64,000 nt of DNA from Gavia stellata (taxonomy: Eukaryota > Chordata > Aves > Gaviiformes > Gaviidae). Within the stretch, counting starts at the first letter, position 1, and each line of letters begins with the position of its first letter. This document shows, piece by piece, positions 1 to 11,770 of the stretch. The notes beneath the pieces were generated by a model that saw nothing but the letters and a program-made list of their open reading frames with translations, searched no databases and had not been told where the DNA came from. The position numbers and the translations under genes were made by a program. The stretch is from contig NC_082619.1 in assembly GCF_030936135.1 (NCBI RefSeq), forward strand, positions 1,615,208-1,679,207. The letters run 5' to 3'.

Positions 1-863
1 TTTTGTCAGCTGCAAAAGTTCTGGGTTCAGAGCTTCTGACAGAGGTTAATATTCCTAGAAGAGAGATGGTTCCTGCCACTGGCATTTTACCATTCCCTTG
101 TTCCACACCACCAGTAAAGTCCAAATATTCTTTCTAGAGTACAAGCATACGCATTTCCTTTGAAAGATGCTTTACGAATAAAAGGAGAAATCCACGCAAT
201 GACGATATGCAATTACTCGTTAAGTAGGAAGATGTTTGTCTACATATGATGGCTATTTCTTTGCAGTTTCCTTTGTTGTCCTTTCCAAGTGTTATTTTTA
301 CTTAGCTGTAGATTTTTTTTCTCAGTGTGAAGGAAGAATCGATTAGGAAATTGCAACAGTAATAGGAAATGACAAAAAGGGATAATAATGAATTTAAGAT
401 CCTTCGGGGCTACATTTTGCAATTCAGTTTACTGTGGAATTTCTGATTCAGAATGCCTCAGAATCACACCCACAAAACCTTAGCATAAAAGGCATTGTTT
501 GTAGAGATGATAAACATACTTTAGAAAAAGAATGAAAAGAAAAGAACATGCAAAGGAAACGTTAAAGTAAAGCAATCACTAAGTATGTGCAGGAGATAGT
601 TCAATAACTTGGACATTTCTATCAGCATTCAGTCTCCACCCCAAAGATATTATTCTGAAGACACCCTTAACATGCCAGGTGTGACAACACCTTGACCACT
701 AAGATTATGTCTGATTTTGATGTGAGCGAAAAATTCAAGTCATAGGCAACAACAGCAACCCGTGATTACACAGCAAATTGCATCACCTACAGCCAGTAAT
801 TTTTTTTTTTTCCTGGAGAGAACCACAGGCTCCAGAAGGGCACCTGTGTCTGCGGGACGAGCG

Positions 864-870
864 TATAAAA
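864..870 (+). promoter_or_regulatory. TATA-box-like motif
   Basis: A TATAAAA follows a short CpG-containing stretch and is followed about 25-30 bases later by a pyrimidine-rich stretch that could hold an initiator. No gene or downstream exon supports it, so chance occurrence is quite possible. Confidence 0.15.
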
Positions 871-3768
871 GAGACCGCCTCCCTCTCCTCTGCACTGTTA
901 AAATGCACTTCTTTCTTTTAGGAAGACCAAGGCCAGTGCCTGCTGGAGATTTTTCTTGGACTTCTTTGCTTGGTTCACCTTCAGCAAGCAGGGCACATGT
1001 GTTCGGATCATGCACATTTTGCTTTTAGTCTCCTGCACCCCCTTATTTATACTGCTGATGAATTAAACAGCCACTGAAGATAGCACTGGATTTAGTCCTG
1101 CCTTAACTCTCACAATAACTTGTACCTAGCACACATAATTAAAAACATTAGTGGCTCCTTGTAACGCTTCATCTGAAAGAGTATCTGCTCCCCGCCAGAT
1201 AGGATGAGAATATTCATGACTTTCTGGAGCTCTGTTAATGACTTTGTGGATTAAAGGAATATGGAAATAATATGGAATTCATAACTAGAGCAGGTCCAGA
1301 TTACTGGATTTATGAATTGGATTCATTATGGACGTTGTATGCAACGGCCGCAATTAAAAGCTTCGGATAAAGTGAAGTATTCAGGGTATTAGGTGCTAGA
1401 TATGCACACTGCAGAAAATGGATCCTGCCAGCCAGAGCTTGCACTTCTTTACAACTTTCACAGTCGCAGGCTTTTTTTGACGATACCTTACAACCGAGCC
1501 CAGATAAATTCTACTGGAGGAGCTGTCGGTGCAAACAATATTCGCAGATACTCTGTTCACCGCTTCTGCTTGCAGCCTCAGCCAGGAAATCTGGAGGGTT
1601 ATCGGGCTGCAGGCCAAGGGTGCTGGGGCTGATCAATTCTGTGAGCAAGGCACGCCGCCGCTTGTGCTGCAAACTGCTTAGGGGCGGCACAGAGGGAAGC
1701 TGGAGCCGTTCCCGCGGGGCTTGGGCATTGCCGCAATATAAACGACAACAGGAACAACGTTTCCTTTCTTCTTGTCTCCTGTTGCTCGTTTTGTAGATTT
1801 CGCTTATAAACTTTCCGGGGCAAAAGGGCTGTATTTTGTATACTAAAGCCTTCTGTATACTAACACCTCACAGCAGGCTGGAAGTTTCACTGACAGCGTG
1901 AAAGTCAACAGGTAAAACTTAGGAGAGCAGCTGCTGAGCTGATCCCAGGGCTAAGGCAGAGCTAGAGAAACACCGGCAAAAGCCCTGGTTGTCGGCTGGC
2001 CTCACCAAGGTGGCTCCGCTCCCCTGCAAACCATGAAACACGAGCAGCGACTCACTCGTTCCTTGCCTTGAGATTTGCAGCACACTCCCAGAGCCCTTTC
2101 TGTGTTTAAAACTAAATGTGTCCATGCAGCAGACTTCTCTGCAAATTTGAAACTGAAATGACTCAAATCATTCAAAAACTAGAACATCTCTCGAGCACTG
2201 AAGCTTTGAATAACCTTTTCCCTGGCTAGGGATTTGTCAGCGATGCCAGCGACAAGTCGCGTGGAGCACGGGGGGGAAGAGATACGTCTTGTCAAGGTTT
2301 CTACCAGCTGTCCTGCTCCCCCACTGCAGAATCAGCCCAAAGCCACCAAGTGAGCAAAGGGTGCTCTGGCAACAGGCTGGCGACCTGGGAGACCAATCTG
2401 TTCTTAGGCTGTGACCCACGCACGTGCGTAGTCAGACTTCAGAATAAAATCTGAAAGCACTTTTCTAACATCCTAGCTCAGGACAAAGCAATACAGCCAT
2501 GCATTCACCTGGAAAACAAGTTGTACCACAGACGACGGAAGTAAAACACCTGCTTTCCTGCGGGTTGAATCACCTGTGCAGATTCTCTGAGGTCTTTGAA
2601 GAGACACAACAAGATGCCTATCTTCTCCTTCCACTGCCAAATTTCACACAAAACATGGGAGAACCGAACACGTAGTGTAAGACCCCTCTGCTCTTGGAAA
2701 GCTTGTTTGACGCCAGCCAAACAGCCCCAAAGGCCAGGCAGAGAAAAATATCCCCCCCAATGCATAGACCTCTTCTCCCCCGCAATGTAACCAGATGAGC
2801 ATCTTTCTTTAGGAAACCAGGATAAAACCACTGATATCACACAGCTGGTGAAGGGTTCAAAAAGCAGCAAACAGACGGCCTACACAGAACGTTGAGGAGC
2901 TTCAACGAGTAAAGGCAAGTAAGAAGGAACACTCAATTGCTTTAGACCTGTTTGAAAATCCTCTCCTCAGACAGCAGCAGGACGAGGACCACTTTCTCCT
3001 CCTCCCCTCCCTCTCCATGAGCAGCACATCAGGGCCCAGCTGTGGAGCACGCTGGGTGCCCAGAGCGCAGGTGCTGGATTGCCACAGCAGGAGCACGAGG
3101 GAGCGCTTGACTCTCGCGATCCCAGCGAGGGATTTGACGGTGAGTCAGGCGGGGGCAACATCGCCATCAGATAGGGTTGTCTGATCACGTATGACACTTC
3201 TTGTCACATCGCATCTTTCTTTAGCTCAGCCAAAAGGCTGGGGGGAGAAGATGCCTGGCTCCTTTTCCCTCCTGCTTCCCCACTGTATGTTCAAAGGGGA
3301 GCGGCTGTCCTCAGGTGCCCCAGGGAGACGAGGGGCACGAGCGAGGAGCCACTGCACCATCATCACAGGAGGACGCGCCTGCGACCTCCCCCAGCCTCGG
3401 AAATGTGAACGGCACCAGGAAATGGGTTCTATCAGGGTTCCAACAGCAAGCTGACAACTCTCCGCAAACTCACTCTCTGTAAAATTTACACTCTGCTTTT
3501 TTCTTTTAATTGGTTCCCTGGCACTCTCAGGTGAGTGTTATTTGAAATCTTGCATCTCACATGTCTGCTAGAGATCCAAGTACATATGCCACCCTCTGCT
3601 ACACTAGCTGAGGGCCAAATCCTTTTGAAACCACAACAAAACTCCCTTTGGGAAGAAAACCACGCCGAGGAGCAGTAATTCTTCCAAGAACCTGAGCTTT
3701 TGTATCACAACAGTGAAAAAGATCTGCTGCACAGTGAATTTCTGCCTCCTGAGTAGACTAAATTGAAC

Positions 3769-3812
3769 AAAGAGGGGACGCAATGATGCAAAAGAGGGGA
3801 CGCAATGATGCA
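3769..3812. repeat. Exact 22-bp tandem duplication, two copies
   Basis: The 22-base unit at 3769-3790, which contains GAGGGGACGCAATGATGC, is repeated without a mismatch at 3791-3812. Complete identity suggests a recent slippage or duplication event, possibly polymorphic in the population. No gene is interrupted. Confidence 0.95.
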
Positions 3813-4528
3813 ACAGCATTAGAACAGAAAGACAAATTGGAGAGGAAACAGGTATCACCTATACAAAAGGTAATGAACCGCTTTGCATGTCTGAAGGACA
3901 TTCAAGAAGGTTAGATCCAGAAGTTCAGGCGAACACGTGTCCTGGAATGGCCGTGGTGCAGAGCAGGAACCACACGGCTCTCCGAGTCCTTTCCAGCACT
4001 ATGGCGGCAGTAACCGACGCTGACTGACAGAAGCTGATGATCCAGCCCCATTCCCCCGTGGCTGAGTGGCCACTCCGAGGGAGGATACGGAAAAGGACAG
4101 GTCCGGAACTAGAGACACGGCCGCCTTCTACCCACGTTTTGCTTGCGAAGATGACAGAGGTGGGATTTAAGCTGAACAGTGGAGCTGATTTGGGTCAGGG
4201 ATTAAATGATTAAAGATCATTAGGATTTGAAATTTGAGGAGCACCGGCTGATCTGTATAGAGGGAATGCAGAGAGCCTCCTCGCCTCCCCTCTGCTGACT
4301 GTAGCCTGTATCCGTGCTCCTTTGCCAGGAGGGACAGGGCAGTAATTCATTTGTTTTCCTGAAGTTTCGGATACAGGGAAGGGGCATTTAGAGCAAGGAG
4401 TCATGCGAATGTTGTGCTGATTGACACTTCTTCATCAAATCTTCTGCAAAGAATCTATTAAAAGGGACTTCATGGCAAATATTAGTCATACATGGTTTGG
4501 GGCAAACACCCACAAAATCTAAGAAAAA

Positions 4529-4563
4529 GGGAGGGAAGGAGGGAAGGAGGGAAGGCGGGAAGG
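4529..4563. repeat. GGAA/GGGA purine microsatellite
   Basis: This 35-base polypurine tract is built from GGGAGGAA-like units with one interruption. It has several G-triplets, so it could form a G-rich secondary structure, and it carries multiple ETS-type GGAA cores. It lies in presumed intron 1. Confidence 0.85.
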
Positions 4564-7500
4564 CTCTCCTTTCCTCTGGAATTCACCTCTTTCGGCAAAC
4601 ATTTTTGCAAACAAGCTTAGGGATAGGAGTGGCAATGAAAAGAGCAGATGTTAAATGAACGTTAGATGAAATAAGTGGAAGGCAAATATTTGGTCTCCTC
4701 AATCTGCATTATTATTATTTACTTTTAATAAAGCATGGCTGAAGGACTCAGAGTTGAAATATCCTTGTGCTAGGTGCTGCATAAACACAGGAAGCCTGAC
4801 TGGAGGGAGAAAAAAAAAATATTCGACTAAGGAATGAAAGCAATCTATTTCTGCAATCAAATTAAGTTATATACTTCTAATGCCAAGCACCAAAATGTAC
4901 AGTGAATGTTAAACAGATAAAACCAACTAAATTTAAAAAATCCTTAAACATTTGCCACATTTTAACCGGCCCTTTAAAGTAAATATTTTGTTCAAATTTC
5001 AGCCGCCTCTATACATAACTACTGGGGATGGGGAGTGAAGAGATTCAACATTTTCAGTTCCTGAAAAATAATACAATTAGCTGCCCTGCTGATTAAGGGT
5101 TATTTGCAGACCTTGGTGGATGATCTCAAACACATCACAAATTTTAAAAGAAGATGGATCACCAGTGTTGTAAGGCTGGGAATTTATTAGATTAGTCAGA
5201 GGCTCAGATCTAGTCAGAGAGATTTGGCATTAGGATACATATAAAGAATTAAGAATGGGCTTTTGTACAGAACAGGACGTTAGGTCTACAGTAACGCAAT
5301 ACTTAATAAGAACTAATGTCTTTCTAGTCAGAAGACCTGTCTCTGACAGTGGCCATCTCCATGCGAAAGCACAGGAGCGAAGTGATACGCAATACCTACA
5401 CTATTAATTCACAATCTTATCTGCAGCTGTTACAGATTTCATTAGATCCTGCAGTGCAAGATCTGATTGTTTCCACAATTTGTTTTCAAACGAGCCCAAC
5501 ATAAGACGTTGGAATGGGTCTTTGTTTTTAAGAACTAAATTCTTCACCTTTAAACACTGAAAATCATGGTCTGTCTGACATTTCTAGTTGGGTGTCCAAA
5601 ATCGAAAGCACATACAGTCAGAAATGATTTTAAAAAAATCCTTCTCTGCCCATCTTTTCCGCCAAGCTGAGAACTCTTCAAGTGGGCTGCAATTGGAGTA
5701 GCTCCAGCTTGCAAAATTCTTAATCTGCCAAATGCTCAAAAGATTAAAGCTTGCCCTGTACCCACGTATTCTTAAAGAGTAAGAGGAATCAATGGCTCTA
5801 CTCCAGCAGCCTGTCAGGCAGGAGTCAAATCTCTCATCTAGTGGGTAGAGGGAGTGATGGGGTTTTCTGGAAGGAGATCATTGCTGGAGGAAACTATTTA
5901 TTCCCTGCTTCCGTTCTGGAAGAAAAACTAGTGAGTGCAGTGTAAACTGCCCTCCTATGTTCGAGGTGACTGTCTGTGCATTTGTCAGGTCTCCTTTGAG
6001 GAGGGCCAGCAGCGGGACCGCATGCTCTAACAGCTGCTGCCGTGGTTTGAGAGCCCGTGCTAGAAGTCTTGGACACCCGATCTGAGGGGGAAATGGTTCT
6101 GAATGCTCTAAAAATGTTTGCAAAATATATTCTGAACTTGGGTAACCAAACCATTTTGAGTTAGATCTTTTCAAAGAAAAGGGCACAATTTAACTAAAAT
6201 TTCAGAGTAGACAGTTATTTTGTTTGGGGTTTTTTCCCCTCATTTTGACATAAGATGTTTTAACAGGTTTGAAATCCTGATAGATTCTGAAAAGCTCATT
6301 TATGAAAAAAACCCACACGCCAATCCACTACAACTTTTCCTTGCAAAAGTTATTAGTTTTGACTGTTTATCATATTGGAATAAGAAAATGTTAAAATCGG
6401 AAAATTCCAAGTAATTCTTGATAAAACCCTATGACAAGCTGCAGGTCTTAAATAGAGAGGAGGCCTTTTTAAAGATGGAACCTGCTTTTTATCAGCAGAA
6501 AGACATGCTAAAGCAAGTTAAATGTGCATTTCTCCACCTATGGGGAAGATATCACTCAATTCTTCCCTTCCATTAGAACTTGCACAAAAACCTGGCAAGC
6601 CTTTAATTAAGGGTGAGATTTTTCAAAGGACATGAAAGCAGGAGGCAGTCAGTTCCCAGTGAAATTCAGCCTCAGAACATCCTTCTCCAAATGGTCCAGA
6701 CTAATGCGTGCGCTGGTTTTCAATAGGGAGGGCAGGAACACACTCTGTTCCCTTTGTGCCACTTCTGCCAATACCATAGCAGTCCTGGGAAATGTTTTGC
6801 TCCGTCAGCACTGTACCCAGGGATAACAGACAAGGGCTCTGGGAAAAAGAAAAAGTTCTTTCCTGTCCTCCCTGCAATGCAATTTCACACTTGGGTGAAA
6901 ATTCATGGCAGCATAGGGAAAGAGGGATGATGAATGCACTAATACAGAAATGGAGAACTGAGAAATCAAATGACTTCTTGAAGTCAAAAGCATCAGAGCA
7001 TCTGCATAAAAACCAGGAATCAGCCTTGCAGTTCTTGAGTTCCAAGGCTGTCGCAAGAAGCTCATCCTGCCACTGACTCCCAAGGAGGGAAACTTGCCCT
7101 GCGTTCCAGAGAAAGGAGCTCAGGCTGCTGTGGTTCTCCTCACCCTCTGTCCCGGGGCTGCTGCGAGGGAGGCGGTGATTCACATTACAGAATTAGTGCA
7201 GGGAGCTCTGAACAAAGCAATTACCGAGAAGTAAAGCGCTGTGAACAGAAAATATTGTGGCATCAGTGAGAAGAACGGTTAACATGGGTGACTGAAAGGC
7301 CTGTGTGGCAGAGTGTGTTATATACAAACGCCGTGCTAATAGCACTTCTGAGCACTTACAGGAGGAAGTGCTTACATCAGCTGCTTTACACCACACTCCG
7401 GGGGGACATATGTACGCTTTCTAGTAGGAAGATCCAATTAGGTCTTATGCAAGACCAAGCGAAACGCAGCAATGTTTCTGAATCAGAAGCGAGCAGTAAC

Positions 7501-10500
7501 TGTGGTTAAAATGCCTTGTACTCATACTTCGAATGACAAAGGATCTGAAGAATGGGGGGCCGTACAGAAAAGCAGGAGAGGAGGAAGCTTTTCAAGAGGC
7601 TTTTGCAAGGAGCTGATGGGAAGAACTGTTGTATTGGATAGATACGAAGGTTGCACAGCGCTGGGGTTAGAAGTCAGCCCCCCAAAAACCCAGCCTTGTC
7701 AGGATCTTTGTCTCCAATTTCTGTACCTCTAGGTGCAGAGGTAGCTAAGCCTACTGCTTGTGCATTCTACTTATTACTAGAGACTTACCACCAAGAAAAT
7801 GCGAGGAGGGTAGAAAGTTAAGTTTGCCCAGTACTGCCTTCTGAAGAGATACAGTCAGTGCTCAAAACTGCTTCAAAGGTAATTACTGCCAGGACCTCAT
7901 CAGTCATAGCCACCAAATCCCTGCTATATTTGCACGCCCTACTCAGTGCCTGGGGGAGTCAGGTTTGTTGAAAGCCACCAGGACCTTGTTTGTTGTGTTC
8001 AGTGTATCGGCTGATCCTGGAGCGTCAGATGCCAAGGCAGGTGGCCAGGATTTTGCATCAGCATCAGGTACTATGGTTCTCAGGTCAAGACAGAATTTAC
8101 GATATTTTCCTAATTCCTGACCTTTCCTCCCCCTTCTCAATGTCTGCAGACACTGTCTCCTGCATAGGACTGGATGGGAAGAGGTTCTTGCTCACTGCTA
8201 GCTAGCTGTTACACACCTTCCTTGCTCTCCAGTGAACCACGACCAGGAATTCACAGCATGGATTATCAATTCTGGGCTTACACGCAAGGAAGAGCAAAAC
8301 TACTCCAGAAACTGCTTTCCTTTGCACAGTGCTCCTGAACAGAGAAAAAACCCAGCTCCTCAAACACACTTGCCCCTTCTCCTTCTCTCCCACCACCTCC
8401 CTACTCCAAAAGAATATGTTATTTCCCTTGATTGGGATGCCGCAGTCGCGTTCTCAGGGGAGCCCAGTAAACAGCAACAAGAAGCATCTTCAGGACAGAA
8501 AGGATGTCAGTTTGACAGCTTTCCTGTGGCACATTGATTCCAAAATTTCAGAGGAAAATGACAATATTCAGGGAGGCACTGTACTGTGCAAATTTCACTT
8601 AGACATTGATTTCCACAAAACCGAAATGCCTTTGGAGCAAACCTGTCTCTAAACACCTTTCTCTCATAGTCCTGGGCTAGACTTTCAGTAACCTGATGGG
8701 TACATCTGGGTAGCAGCAATCAGATGGAAACGGGCATTCTGGCAAGAGCTGCGTGCCAGAAACACCTTGGGAAAGGGAGGTGGAGACTGTTCCAAGGCTG
8801 CCGTGGAAACCTCTGCCACCAGGATATGGCTGCTGGTGCCTTTTGGTGTTGTTTTCCTGTTAGGTCCACACAGAGTTCAGGCACTGAGGTGCTCTGGCAA
8901 CCGGGAGTCCCAGGCTGAGCAGCGTGACCGTGTCTGGAGTTCACGGGAGAGCGTGCCCCCGAAAGTGTGCCCAACCAACAACCCCCCCAGCTCACAGCAG
9001 CGCTGCCTGCCCAGGGAGCCACGGCTCAGGCATCGCGGCAGGGAGCAGCTCCTGCAGCCGCATCCCTCAGCTCCTGCCTCTGCCAGCCTGAGCTCCAAAT
9101 TTCATCATCTCCAGGGCAAAACCTTAGGGAATTTCACACTGGTTTATGGTGAAGCAAAGGCTGACTGCACGTCTTGGCAGCCAAGCCCAGAGTAGCGCTG
9201 AAGGCAACAAATCTTTACCAAACAGAAGGCAGATGCTCCAATGACAGGCATCGCGGTGCCTGCTAGACACTGATGCTAGCTGGGGATCAGGCCTGTGAAT
9301 ATTTCATGCCTGAGGGTGCTTGCAAGCAGAGTAAGGACCACAAAGAGCATTACACCTCTGCTATTTCTGCGGGAAAAGGCGGCGTTTGCACTGAATCAGG
9401 GCCTCTCTGACCTAGCACGGAACTAAGAGCAGAGGGCAGACCCAGGAGACTAGGCAAACACAGGCAAGCTGTAGGGATGACTTTCTGCCGGAGCCCCATG
9501 CTCCCTGCTTCCCAGCGAGCTCTCTGGTGCGTCCATCTCTACATGATAGAGCAAACTCTGCTTCTCTGCTTAATACACGTTTCGTGTTGCAGATCTTACC
9601 AGAAAGACAAACGGGTTTGCTGCTGCCAGTTGTGAACATGACACATTTACCAGAGAGATGCCGTGCTTGTTGGCCACAAATGTAATTAGATGATCAATCA
9701 CGAGGAGCCAAGGAGAAGCGCCGGCATTGCAAACAAAGATATTTTTCAGTTTGCTCTCTGAAAAGAATGGGGAGTTAACTACAAGGGAGAGAAAATCTCG
9801 GGCTCTGCATGTACAGCCTTTCTCCTGGCTGCCTCTTCCCTGTCAGTTCCAGCAGAGAGTAGCAGCCAGGCAGCAGATTTCCTCCAGCTGCTGGAAGACA
9901 TCTGGGAAGCATGGGAATGTGTTGAGAGTGGCTCTTTTCCTCCGGACGGCAAACTGCTTCCCAGCGAGGCCCTGCTTGAACGGGGGCACTGAAGGAAGTC
10001 CATGCAAAGGGGACTAGCACAGACCCGGCCGTACGCCTGGTCCGGCGGAAGGAGGAAGCAGCAGAGACGCTCGGGGCGATGCTGCACTGCTGGCATCAGA
10101 CACAAGGCTGCAACCTTGCTGCTCTGTCCTGCCCTTGACCTCTCAGTAAATCCATATCTGGATTAGCCCAGCCATGCTAAAAATCCGTGTGGACTCCGTA
10201 TGGGAATTAAAATGGCTTTGCTGCAGTTAATTCACAAAGAATTTGTTCCATTTCGGGACTCTACCCACATCTGCATCCAAAGTCTCAGCTAAAACCGAGC
10301 CTGTTTTCCCTCCGGCGGTAGCGTTCAGGGATGCTGAACCTCAGCAAGGTCCCACAAGGACAATGCATAGCGAGGTGCCGTTTGCACTACCTGCTCTCTG
10401 TATTTATGACCCCTTCCTCCTATGAAAATGCAGGTGCCTGGACAAATGCGGTAAAAAGCACTCTCTTTTCTAGTCAGCTTTTTAAAGTGCTTCTTTCTTC

Positions 10501-11460
10501 TCTACTGAGAAACTGTCAGCAGTAAAATAAAAAGTGCTCCTTAAAGCAGTGCTGAAAGACTCACAAGACACTCTAATGGCCACCATAATGCTTCCAAATG
10601 CTCCCACTTCTGTGTCTGGAGAAATTAAGATTATTTTTAGGACTGAAAACTCCGACTCTCAAAAGATAGGAATTAGCAGAGTCATCCATGTAATTGTAGT
10701 TTTGTACCGTGCAGATACGTGCTAGATACAGCCTTTAATTGCATGAGCGCAAATTACACCGTTTTAGTTTCCCTATTTCATGCAAAATATTTGGAACCTT
10801 TTTTGTGTTCCATTTTCCCAAATTCAAACTTTTTTTTACAATAGAAACACCAAGCCTTTTCATTTGTACAATGTTCAAACATAATCTGTTAACTTTCCTC
10901 ATGATGACCAGCTGCATGAAAGGACAAAAATTATTGCTGTAAAAATAGTTCTACTGAAAGAAAAAAACCCCCACTCTTGCAGAAGCTGCAGAAGGAAAGG
11001 GAAGAGAGTTTTTGCTCACTTTATCCAGGGCCTTCTAGATCCTCCCTAACTCCCATCAAGTAATAGATGGGCATGAGAGATGAGCTGTATACGGTTCCGC
11101 TAACTCCGCCACTGAGTTGCAGTGGCCTGTAAAACGAGCAGGGCTAGAATTACTGCGCACATAACCCACCCGTGTCTCTGGCCTTTTCTCCATGAAGCAC
11201 AATTCCGGTTGGTGAACTGCAGTCAGAGCTCGGAAAAAGTCAGAACAGGGCCAAGGGGCCGATGCTGCACATGCCAAACCACTCCACTCTCCTTTTATAC
11301 TTGTAAGATACTTTTCTATGTTCCTTTTTTTTTTATCCTGCATTTTATGCATGTTTCTGCCTTCTCTAGATAGCTTTGCATTATCAAAGGGCAACGGGAG
11401 AAAAGAAAAAACTGTTGCTGCATTTAGCATTGATTTTTTCCCCTTCACTCTGAGTCACAT

Positions 11461-11770
11461 AAGCTAACATTTAATTAATTTCTGACACTTTGACAGTTTC
11501 TAAGACGACATTTGTAGAGCTATCAAGTGCCGCTGATAGCGCTGTCAGACAGACACTTTTTGAATTATCAGCTATTAAGGACCCATATGCAACAAATTTC
11601 CAAGGATTATTATACAAATTGTTCTTTGAATGAGAAAAGCACACAAAAGCTCAGTGAAACATAAAGAACCCATTGTTCCCAGGTGAATTTGATATTTGCA
11701 AATGTTTTGCTATTTTGATCACTTACATGGTTTAATAAATCGGATTCACTTCATCTTTTATTAAGAAAAT
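11461..11770. promoter_or_regulatory. AT-rich block with MEIS-type sites and a hairpin, candidate conserved element
   Basis: The block combines TTAATTAATT (11471-11480), TGACAG (11491-11496), its inverted copy CTGTCA (11542-11547) and an inverted repeat. The repeat arms lie at 11516-11525 and 11534-11543, ten bases each with one mismatch and an 8-base loop. TGACAG is the known core of MEIS/PREP homeodomain sites. Dense homeodomain-like motifs and low complexity-free AT-rich sequence are typical of conserved intronic enhancers. Conservation cannot be tested from one sequence, so enhancer function is inference. Confidence 0.35.

Noticed and set aside
3895-4010. Possible second CR1 relic (AAGGTTAGATCC ... 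GTCCTTTCCAGCACTATG)
   Set aside because: Only two short motifs match and the spacing between them is unrelated to CR1. Too weak to call without a repeat library.
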